Source: Macrothele yani (lineage: Eukaryota; Arthropoda; Arachnida; Araneae; Macrothelidae). Taken from it: DNA of 64,000 nt. Under the pieces are notes generated by a model, which was given only the letters and a program-made list of their open reading frames with translations, had not been told where the DNA came from and did no database searches. The position numbers and the translations under genes are program-made. The stretch is taken from positions 52,108,469 to 52,172,468 of the forward strand of contig CM076996.1 in NCBI GenBank assembly GCA_039090855.1. The letters run 5' to 3'. Below, piece by piece: positions 33,341 through 43,850 of the stretch (positions are counted from its first letter, which is position 1; every line of letters starts with the position of its first letter).

Positions 33341-36289
33341 TTTTCAAGGCCTGGAATATCCTGGAAAAATGGTGTTTTTTTACTGCTGTCTTGAAAAGCC
33401 TTGAAATTTGAAAATAATGCTTAAAAAATGCCCTTTTAGGAAATCGTGTTACTGTTGTTACCCCATCATTTTTTAAAGTTTATTTCCTCTGTTCTCAAAA
33501 AAATGTTTCAGACGTGCACCAAATCCTAATGTGGCTGGGGAAAAAAAGAAAAAAAAAAGCACTACTTCCAGTGCAATAAAATTGGATGATTACTTGGGTC
33601 TGTTAGGAAGAGGAGCTTGATGTCCGTCGTCGGACAACAGAAGGGGGTAAGAAGAAACATTTAGCATTTGCAGGGGGGTCGCATATGTACCAAGTCAGCT
33701 GGCATCCACCAGTGAGGAGTATGCCTGAACAACACATTCATCTGCTCGTTGTTTATGGGCATTCCAACCCTCCCCTCAAGAGACATCCGCTACTTATGAT
33801 AAAAAGTAAGAAAACTATCTTTGCGAATTTTTCACGAAAGTGGCTGAAATTTTTACATTCACTATAATTGGATTACAGAAGCTAACTCCCAAAATTCCAA
33901 TTGAATCGGTTTAAAACTTAAAAAGTTAGCATTGGAAATTTTTATTATTGGCAAGTATGTGTGCCTCTTTGGACAGAGTAAGCCTGGAGCAGAAAGGGTG
34001 TTACCATAGCAACGGTTGATTGACAGCTGGGAGCGCTGATGGAAAGCCCTTGGTTGGGAAGAAAGCAAACACCTGTTTATCACTTCCACTGCTCAAAGGG
34101 ACTAGGAGAAAATTTTCAGAAATCCATTTTCCCGAATTTTGAAAATAACACAGTAAATTTTTTACAGTGGTTAAGATACATCACAATAAAGTTCTAGTGC
34201 AAATTTCGCCAAATTCCGTAAGAAATTTTAGCATATGCAAAAAAAAAAAAAAAAAAAAAATCTTCCGTTGCATAATCGGATTGAAAAAAAGAAACACTAA
34301 TTCTAAATTACAGGAAAAGCAAGTGAATTATTGTTTTTAGATGCCATGGTTTATTTAAACAGAGTGATCCTTAATTTTTATTTTTTTTTTTTTTCTGTGG
34401 TGATATGGACTCTTATTTGAATTACAAACATACATTTTTATTCAGATGTCTGAGTTATTGTTTTAATAAAAAAAATCATCTATATTTAAAAATTTAATGG
34501 ATTTAGGCGAAATTCAGCAGATAAACGTATTTTAGTAAATTGCAACATCATGACGTAAATTTGGTCATATTGGCAAAAATTGGGGAGCTTTTTGTTTCGT
34601 ACATTTTCTCCTAGAGTTAGGGTGAAGGAGGAAGGGTACAACTTCACAGTTCAATGCGCTGCAGGTGGTGATTTATGGCGATGTGCCAAATGAAAAGAAG
34701 ACGTTCCATCAGGACATTCCAAAGGTTGTGCGTGGACGCGTGCTCCTGCTGTTTGATCTTAATCGGAATGTTTTTGTGCAGGGGGGGGGAGAGAAATATC
34801 CGTTTCAGCTTTACAGCTTTCACTGCTTTTTTTTTTTTTTCTTGGTAATAAATTAAAATCATAGTTGCTGCATTCACCATTGATCCATATTTGCATTTCT
34901 TGAATATAAACAGCAGACAATCAGAAACATGGTGTTGGGCGGGTCTTGATGTTCTTCTTCATTTTGCATCTGCTGAATTCAGTTCTGTGGGAATAAGGAA
35001 TGAGCTTATACTGTGAATATATACAAAACTACATATTTTTGATCTGAGAAAATAGGTCTACTTTACACAGTAGCTAACTTGTGAACTCAGACAAGACATA
35101 CGGACATCTAATTCCATAAAAAAGTAGTGTATAATAAAAAAGTTTTTTTATTATACACTACAGGTAAAAAAGCAAAAACATGTTTTTAAACATTATAAAG
35201 GAAAACGGAGTTTAAAAACGCCATGGCTTGACGATCTGAATTTCTGAAAGTTTCTTTTTTCCACATCTTTTTTTTTTCTTTTTGCTCAATTACAATACAT
35301 TGTAACAGTATACCTGTGTGTTGTATCACTTAGTGATATGGCAGATTTTCGGTTGCCGATATTCGCGATCATAAGTGGTAGTTGCATAGCGATTGTTGAT
35401 GATGACAAGATAAATACTGGAGTGATGTGAAATGTTGCATAGAGTTAAAAAAAAATCCCCCCTCTCTTCCGAACTTTTATGCAGTCATCATAGCTGATCA
35501 ACTATTTCATTCCATGAACATGAGCACATTTCAATCATTTGACCATTGGGGGTAGGTGGGGTCTGACGGAATTCAGCAGTACTTAAGCGCCTAGCGCAAC
35601 AAAAACATGCTAATTTTGGACAGTTCTATTCCCTTCCCCTCTAATCCGTAATAATTAAGAGTGCATACTGTAGTTTCAAATATTCTATTTATGAGCTAGT
35701 TTTCGCGCTGTTCGTTATGTTTTTATTTTCGAAATTACTAACCCTTTCGAACTATAGGTTGCAGAAACGTTTATGCTTTGGGTTTATCCGTACGATAATT
35801 CGCATGAAAGTGGTTGGATTTCGGCGAAATTTTAGTATGCCGTTGGGTACAACCTGGGAACCTACCCTATTGAAAATGTTCGAAATTAAATTCAAAGGCC
35901 AAGACATAAGAGCAGTATTCGTTCTCCAAGCTTAGGAATGTTAACTCACCCAAAATCTGTTTGATTGCAACGAAGTTTTGGTATGTTATCAGGGAGGAGA
36001 AACCTACCCTTGTAGAAAATGGTCCAACTTGAATTCAAAGGTCAGGGCATAAGAACAGAATCCATTCTTTATGATCTTGTGCTTGATAAACTTGATCCAT
36101 TTGCATAAAGCACACTCATCCATTTGCATCTTTCATCATTTTTATTACTTAAAACTGAAATTATTTTTAAAAAGTAATTTGAACATGATACTGTAAAGCG
36201 TAATAATCATCCTGGAATTTTTTGTATATGTCCTGGAAAAAGCCTGGAAAGTCCTTGAATTTTTTCCCCCCAAAAGTGTACGAACCCTG
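33296..36289. mobile_element. hAT-like element, CAGGGT termini, 6-bp TSD TTCATG
   Basis: 2994 bp. The left end reads CAGGGTGCGCAC and the inverted right end CAGGGTTCGTAC. Both sides carry TTCATG (33290-33295, 36290-36295). Subterminal regions repeat CCTGGAAAA/CTTGAAA motifs, likely transposase-binding sites. The inside has A/T runs and small frames without a recognisable transposase; a KLDDYLGLL relic near 33580 is suggestive only. Low-complexity runs lie at 34240-34260 and 34378-34395. It interrupts LINE C2 near the end of ORF2. Confidence 0.75.
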
Positions 36290-36628
36290 TTCATGTTTTG
36301 TGTACTTGTGTTCGGTTTTGTGATCATCGTTTTCGTCATTTTCACTCTCATCTGTTGGACGAAGGAGCAGCTACGCTGCAAACGATTATTGGCAAAGCCT
36401 GCGACATGAAAGCAGTGTTTTCGTTTTTACAAGAAATTGACTTTTTTAAACTTATCTAGATTTTAACTTGTTCACTATCATATTTCATTTTTACCAAATC
36501 AGCCTGTTTTTAACCTTGTGTAAGTTTTTTATTGATTTTGTTTTGTTTTGATGTCCTTTGTTTGGCGCTCTTTGGCCAACCATGGCCCTTGTGCCATTAA
36601 AATCTATTAACCAACCAACCAACCAACC

Positions 36629-39600
36629 AAGCCTCTTCCACAACAGTCTGTCTTGTGCCACTCTCCTCCATGTCACCCCTGCATACTTTCGAATTTCATC
36701 AACCTATCTCCCATGTAGTCTTCTTCTGGGTCTTTTCCTGTCTCTTGGAATCCTATCTAAAATTCTGGGAGTTTATTGATGGTCTGTCCTTCTGGCAGTA
36801 TGTCCAGCCCATTGCCATTTCAGGGATTTTACTCTGATCATGATGTCTTCCACTTTTGTCATTTTTCGGATCCAGGAGTTCCTCTTCTTATCTTTCCTGG
36901 TTACACCAAGCATGCACCTCTCCATGCTTCTTTGAGTTATATGCAGCCTTTGTATGTCTCTTTTAGCTAAGGTCCACGTCTCTGCACTATACGTAAGCCC
37001 TGGAAGGATGCATTGATCAAACACTTTTCTTTTAAGACATAATGGCATATTGCTCTTGAAAATTATGCTGTTTCTTCCAAAAGCTCTCCAGGCAAGTTTT
37101 ATACGACGATTAACTTCTTATTCAATGTGACCCTCACTTGATATTTGCTGTCCAAGATAAACGTATGTATCTGTTATCTCCAGCTTTTCTCCATCAATTG
37201 ATAAATCTTTATTTCTTGTAAAAGCATTGTACACCACTTTTGTCTTTTGAAAGTTCATTTTTAATCCCACTTTTTTACTCCTGTCAGCAAGTTCCTGGAT
37301 CATACTCTGCAGCTCTGATGGAGTAGTTGCAAAAATGACTACGTCATCAGCAAAACAAAGGTGAGTTAGATAATCTCCATTAATCTTTATCCCTTTGTTT
37401 TCTCAGTTCAGTGATTATTTTCCAATGTGGCATTAAAGAGCTTGGGAGATATGGTGTTACCTTTTCTCACTCCCTTTCCAATTTTTATGTGTGTTGTATT
37501 TTCAAACAGCCGAATCTTTGCACTTGCATTTTTGTAGATGCTATTAATAATATCAATGTATACATCTTCAATATCGCAGGATTTCAAAGCCATTGTAACC
37601 GCTGATGGTTTCACCGAATCAAAGGCCTTTTTATAATCGATAAAAGCCATGCACACTGGAAGTTCATATTCCCTTGCTCTTTCAGTTAGTTCTCTCAGAA
37701 CGTTAATATGATGTATGGTGCTGTTGCCACTCCTGAATCCAGCTTGTTCTCTCGGTTGAGCCATGTCCAGTCTTACCTTCAAGCGGTGTGAAAGAACTTT
37801 AGTGAAGATTTTATAAACCAATGATAGGAGGCTGATAGGTCTGTAGTTCCTGAGATCCTCAATGACAACTTTTTTTATGTAGCAGGATCATTGTAGCGTT
37901 GTTCCAAACCTCAGGAATTTTCCTTTCGTTAAGGCACTGAGTGAAAACTTGGGGAGTACTCTTTCAATTTCTCCATTTGATTCTTGTATGAAGTCTACAG
38001 TAATTCCATTTTCTTCTGGAGCTTTTCCCCACTTGATGTTCTTGATTGCATGTGCAACTTCTGCTGGGAGGACTGGAAGAACTCTGGTACTGGTACCTTT
38101 CATGATGTCTGGAGTACATGTATCATTTCTTTCATATAATTTGGAGTAGAAATATTTCACTCTTGCCAAAATTAGGCCGCTATTTCTTGTTACAGAACCA
38201 TCTTCTTTTCTCAGTGCCATAATCTGTTTTCTACCCTTAGTGAGGCGTCCCTTTGCTTTCTTTAGGCTTTGGTTGTTTTCAATTGCTGTCCTCACTAGTT
38301 CACAGTTTAATTTCCTTACGTCTTCAGTGATACTTTTTTGTACTGTCTTGCATAGCTCTATATATTCCACTTTGGAAGTCACATCTTCTTTAGTTGTCCT
38401 CATCTCTCTCCTTTTTTGCATCAGAATTTTGGTTTTTCCTGATAATTTGTTCGTGTGCAACTTGTTCTTAGACCCAGCTAATTTTGTTGCTGTTTCCATA
38501 AGAGCTTTCGTTACTTTTCTGTTAACTTCAGAGATGTCCACTTCTTCTGACATTAGACCTTCTAGAGTAGAGAATGTGTTCCTCAGTTCCAATTTGAAGG
38601 TATTATGATGCTTTTTAAGGTATGTCATGTCAATACACTTCGTTTGTTTTATGAGCTTGCCACTCTCGAGTTTAGCATTGAGGTGCATCTTATCATTCTA
38701 TGGTCATTACCTGTGTTGAACTTGTTCAGCACACTGCAGTCTTCCATGACAAATTTCTTGTTACACATAATAAAATCAATTTCACTTGTCAATCCATTGG
38801 GATGCCTCCATGTCCATTTCCTTTGTGGCTTTTTCTTGAAAAAGGAGTTCACGATGAAAAACCCTTCTGTCTCTGCATACTCTACGAGAGTATTTCCACG
38901 CTGGTTTCTATTGCCGTGACCGAATTTACCTACTGAAGTTTCATTCTGTTGCTGTTGCTCTATTCTTGCATTGAAGTCTCCCATAATTATCTTCAAGTGC
39001 TGCTTGCCTTTATTATTTAGATGACGAATTTCCTCATAAAATTCTTCAATTTCTTCTTCAGGATGACTTGTGGTGGGTGCATAAGTTTGAATAATCTGAG
39101 ACTGGTATCTTCTCGAGAGTTGGATAACGAGTCGTGCAGCTCTGTCAGATTAACTTTCTACTTCTACAACTTTATCCTTCAGTTTCTTGTTTATTACAAA
39201 TCCAACACCACTGCCGGTATCAGTCCCACAATAGTAGAAGAGATGTCCACTTTTCAGTTCGATGAGATCTCCTTTTCTCCTTACCTCACTTAGCCCGACG
39301 ATGTCCCACTTGATCCTTTGTAGTTCCTCTTCCAATTCAAAGAAGCCTTGAATCAGAAGATAAAGAGTAGTGTCCTTTGTAAGTAGCCAAGGTCAGCATC
39401 AAATGGCAGCCTAGTCCGGTCCTCCGGTGATTTTTAGCACCCTCTGTCTTCATGTCGCACTGGCTGCTGCCTTGGCCAGGTACATTCCAGCTGCCGGAGA
39501 CTGAGGGCCAAGATTTAAGTTGTGGAGTAATTTTGGAGGGGTTTGGACATAACACACCATGCTGGCCAAGCGGGTTGGTGAGTGTGGGATAGCATTTCCT

Positions 39601-39739
39601 CTAATCCCGATGGTATAGTTATACCGCTATTGGTGGTCGTCAGAGCCCCTTTAGTTGGAACAGGATGCACCACAAGAAGGCGGGGTTGACATTTGTCAAG
39701 GAGAGGCTGTGGTATGTTGCGCATTACCTGACCTTACAA

Positions 39740-39752
<13 letters not shown>
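36629..39752 (-). mobile_element. RTE-like LINE B1, main part
   Basis: Minus strand, from the C terminus (WAGHTARRTDHQ, 36790) to the 5' UTR (39752). Together with 27663-27740 it makes a 3.2-kb full-length element. Coding is broken into several frames: endonuclease pieces (DIVGLSEVRRKG 39290s, IIMGDFNARIEQ 38990s), linker, RT (EQAGFRSGNSTIHHINVLRE and FIDYKKAFDSV, 37740-37610), and a C-terminal part. Its 5' end abuts a (TA)n tract (39742-39777), as in B3. Confidence 0.85.
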
Positions 39753-39777
<25 letters not shown>

Positions 39778-39780
<3 letters not shown>

Positions 39781-40989
39781 TATCTACTAACAAGTAATTG
39801 GACACCCCTGCAATCAACGATATCTGTGGTCTTGATACATGTCACGGCTGCCGCCGTTAAATATTGTGTGGGAAACAACAACGCAACCAGTCGCATGCAA
39901 GATGCCATGCAGTTCGGAGCTCTCTGATTTCAAGAAAGGTGTAATTGTCGGGTATCACAGAAATGGCCGATCCATACGGGACATATCCAGCGAGTTGAAG
40001 TACCCAAAATCGATAGTGGCCTACGTAATTGGCAAGTGGAAGAAGAGAGTTGTCAGAATGTGCCCCGAACCGGCAGACCCACAAAACTGGGAGTTAGAGA
40101 CCGACGGGTGCTGGCCAGAAAAATTCGGAAGAACTGCACCAAATCGATGGGCCACATCCGCGTGGAGTTTCAACAGGCATCCGGGAGTGTTCTTTCGATG
40201 AATACCATCCATAAGGAAGCCCATCTGCTCGGTTATCATGGACGTGCTGCCGCCCACAAGCCTTTGATCACAAAGTCCAATAGTGCTGCTCGGCTAATGT
40301 GGTGCAAAGAACATCACCAATGGACCGTTGAACAGTGGAAACAGGTTCTCTGGAGCGACAAATCAAGGTTCACCATTTACCGTTCAGATGGCAGGCTCTG
40401 GGTTTGGCGTCTGCCTGGAGAACGCCTCCTGCCAGAATGTATTGTGCCAACTGTGAAGTTCGGCGGCGGTGGAATTATGCTATGTGGGTGTTTCTCCTGG
40501 TATGGCACGGGACCCTTGGTCGCAATTCCTGGTAGACTCAACGCCGAGACCTACTGCACCATTTTGGATGACCATGCGCTTCCTACGTTGTGGCAGTTTT
40601 ACGGGGTGGACCCACGTTACTTTCAGGATGACAATGCCACGTCATGTTGCAAGGTCCACCATGGCCTGGTATGGTGACAATGGGATTAATTGAATAGACT
40701 GGCCTGCGCAGAGCCGGACCTTAACCCTACCGAGCACCTCTGGTTCGAGTTGGAGCGTCGACTTAAGGGGTGTCCCTACCATCCGATATCGGTGAAGGAA
40801 CTGACCTGTCTTCTCCAAGCCGAGTGGAAGAAAATACCGCTAGCCTTCGTACAACGCCTGGTGTTGAGTATGCTCCGGAGGGTCGCAGCTGTAATCACAG
40901 CTCGTGGAGACTCCACCAACTATTGAAGGTGATTAAACTTCGTTTTCCTTTACTGTCACAGGTGTCCAATTACTTGTTGGTAGATAGTG
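39778..40989 (+). mobile_element. Tc1-like transposon in a (TA)n tract
   Basis: 1212 bp with about 29-bp TIRs (CACTATCTACTAACAAGTAA at the left; one mismatch at the right) and TA on both sides within TATA context. It lies between the 5' end of RTE B1 and the 3' end of RTE B2, inside their shared (TA)n tract. Near-identical TIRs suggest a fairly recent insertion. Confidence 0.9.
39902..40926 (+). pseudogene. Tc1-like transposase (DD34E), frameshifted
   Basis: ATG 39902 begins [20 protein letters not shown], a paired-type helix-turn-helix that binds the TIRs. A frameshift near 40036 leads to the second HTH and hinge ([20 protein letters not shown]). The catalytic domain has WSDKSRF (first Asp), FQDDNA (second Asp near 40630) and, after a second frameshift near 40680, DLNPTEHLWFELE (Glu). 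It ends ARGDSTNY at TGA 40924-40926. Total intact length would be about 340 residues. The catalytic triad is retained; only the reading frame is damaged. Confidence 0.85.
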
Positions 40990-40991
40990 TA

Positions 40992-43799
40992 TATCATCAT
41001 CATCATCATTGTCAACTATTATCAATCCACTGCTGAACGAAGGTCTCTCCAAGCCTCTTCCACAACGGTCTGTCTTGTGCCAGTCTCCTCCATGTTACTC
41101 CCGCACACTTTCGAATTTCATCCGCCCATCTCCTATGTGGTCTTCTTCTGTGTCTTTTCCTGTCCCTTGGAATCCAATCTAAAATTTCGGGTGTCCATCG
41201 ATGGTCTGTCCTTCTGGCAGTATGTCCAGCCCATTGCCATTTCAGGGATTTTACTCTGACCATGATGTCTTCTACTCTTGTCATTTTTCTGATCCACGAG
41301 TTCCTCTTCTTATCTTTCCTGGTTACACCAAGCATGCACCTCTCTATGCTTCTTTGAGTTGCCTGCAGCCTTTGTATGTTGCTTTTAGTTATAGTTCATG
41401 TCTCTACACCATACGTAAGCACTGGAAGGATGCATTGATTAAACAATTTTCTTTTGAGACATAATGGTATATTGCCCTTGAAAATTATGCTGTATCTTCC
41501 AAAAGCTCTCCAGGCAAGTTTTATACGCCAATTAATTTCTTCATCAATGTGACCCTCACTTGGTATCTTCTGTCCAAGATAAACATACGTATCTGTTATC
41601 TTCAGCTTTTCTCCATCAATCGATAAATCTTCATTTCTTGTAAAGCATTGGACATCACTTTTGTCTTCTTAAAGTTCATTTTAATCTCACTTTTTTACTC
41701 TTGTCAGCAAGTTCCTGGATCATACTCTGCAGCTCTGATGGGGTAGTTGCAAAAATGACTACACCATCAGCACAAGGAAGGTGAATTAGATTATCTCCAT
41801 TAATCTTTATCCCTTTGTTTTCCCAGTTCAGTGATTGAAAGACATTTTTCAATGTGGCATTAAAGAGTTTGGGTGATATGGTGTCATCTTGTCTCACTCC
41901 CTTTCCAATTTTTATGTGTGTTGTATTTTCAAACAGCCGAATCTTTGCACTTGCATTTTCGTAGATGCTATTAATAATATTAATGTATGCATCTTCAATA
42001 CCGCAGGATTTCAAAGCCATTGTAACTGCTGATGGTTTCACCGAATCAAAGGCCTTTTTATAATCGATAAAAGCCATGCACAATGGAAGTTCATATTCCC
42101 TTGCTCTTTCAGTTAGTTCTCTCAGAACGTTAATATGATGTATGGTGCTGTTGCCACTCCTGAATCCAGCTTGTTCTCTCGGTTGAGCCATGTCCAGTCT
42201 TACCTTCAAGCGGTGTGAAAGAACTGTAGTGAAGATTTTATAAACCAATGATAGGAGGCTGATAGGTCTGTAGTTCCTGAGATCCTCAATGACAACTTTT
42301 TTATGTAGCAGGATCATTGTAGCGTTGTTCCAAACCTCAGAAATCTTCCTTTCGTTAAGGCATCAAGTGCAAGTACTTGGGCGAGTACTGTTTCACTTTC
42401 TCCACTTGCTTGGTGTATGATGTCTACAGTAATTCCATCTTCTCTTGGAGCTTCTCCCCACTTGATGTTCTTGATTGCATGTGCAACTTCTGCTGGGAGG
42501 ACTGAAGGAACTCTGGCACCTTTCATTATGTCTGGAGTACATGTATCATCCCTTTCATATAATATGGAGTAGAAATCTTTCACTCTTGTCAAAATTTTGC
42601 CCCTATTTCTTGTTACAGAACCATCTTCTTTTCTCAGTGCCATAATCTGTTTTCTTCCCTTACTGAGATGTACCTTTGCCCTCTTTAGGCTTTGGTTGTT
42701 TTTAATTGCTTTCTTCACTAGTTCACAGTTGAATTTCCTTACATCTTTTAGTTATACTTTTTCGTACTGTCTTGCATAGCTCTATATATTCCAGTTTGGA
42801 AGTCACATCTTCTTTAGTTGTCCTCATCTCTCTTCTTTTTTGCATCAACATTTTGGTTTTTCTTGATAATTTGTTCGCATGCAACTTGTTCTTAGACCCA
42901 GCTAATTTTGTTGCTGTTTCCATAAGAGTTTTGGTTACTTTTCTGTTAACTTCAGAGATGTTCGCTTCTTCTGACGTTAGACCTTCTAGAATAAAGAATC
43001 TGTTCCTCAGTTCTAATTTGAAGGTATTATGATGCTCTTTAAGGTTGGTCATGTCGATATACTTTGTTTGTTTTATGAGCTTGCCATGCTCGAATTTAGC
43101 ATGGAGGTGCATCTTACATCTTACCATTCTATTGTCATTTCCTGTGTTGAACTTGTTCAGCACATTGCGGTCTTCCATGACAAATTTCTTGTTGCACATA
43201 ATAAACTCAATTTCGCTTGTCAATCTATTGGGATGTCAATCCATTGGGATCCATTTCCTTTGCGGCTTTTTCTTGAAAAATGAGTTCATAATGAAAAACC
43301 CTTCTGCCTCTGCAAACTCTACGAGAGTATTTCCACGCTGGTTTCTATTGCTGTGACCGAATTTACCTATTGAAGTTTCATTCTGTTGCTGTTACCCTAT
43401 TTTTGCATTGAAATCTCCCATAATTATCTTCAAGTGCTGCTTGCCTTTATTATTTAGATGACGAATTTCCTCATAAAATTCTTCAATTTCTTCTTCAGGA
43501 TGGCTTGTGGTGGGTGCATAAGTTTGAATAATCTGAGACTGGTATCTTCTCGAGAGTTGGATAACGAGTCGTGCAGCTCTGTCAGATTAACTTTTTACTT
43601 CTACAACTTTATCCTTCAGTTTCTTGTTTATTATAAATCCAACACCACTAGTTCTGCCAGTATCTGTCCCACGATAGTAGAAGAGATGTCCACTTTTCAG
43701 TTCAATGAGATCTCCTTTTCTCCTTACCTCACTTAGCCCGACGATGTCCCACTTCATCCTTTGTAGTTCCTTTTCCAATTTAAGAAGCCTTGAATCAGA

Positions 43800-43803
<4 letters not shown>
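40992..43803 (-). mobile_element. RTE-like LINE B2, 5'-truncated
   Basis: Its 3' end, (ATC)n then TTGTCAACTATTATCAATCC, is directly after the Tc1-like element. The 5' end stops within the endonuclease at SSDSRLL, where a (TA)n tract (43801-43838) begins. Coding pieces: endonuclease (43778-43500), TSEIEFIMCNKKFVMED (43220s), linker, RT (EQAGFRSGNSTIHHINVLRE, FIDYKKAFDSV, 42180-42050) and a C-terminal part ending QQWIDNS. The YADD-type box reads PCADGVV, so an Asp of the catalytic pair is lost. Sequence is closest to B1. Confidence 0.85.
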
Positions 43804-43841
<38 letters not shown>

Positions 43842-43850
43842 TCATCATTG

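Larger units (their letters stand above)
27742..36628 (+). mobile_element. LINE family C, full-length copy C2, split by a hAT-like element
   Basis: The element starts with the same structured 5' UTR as C1 and ends with the same 3' UTR (GGCGCTCTTTGGCC region) and an AACC-repeat tail. Without the 3-kb insertion at 33296-36289 it is about 5.9 kb, like C1. Target duplication AAGCCTCTT flanks it. It landed in the 3' end of RTE B1. ORF1 and ORF2 both carry frameshifts and stops. RT motif A is intact here (FFDMEKAYD). Confidence 0.9.
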
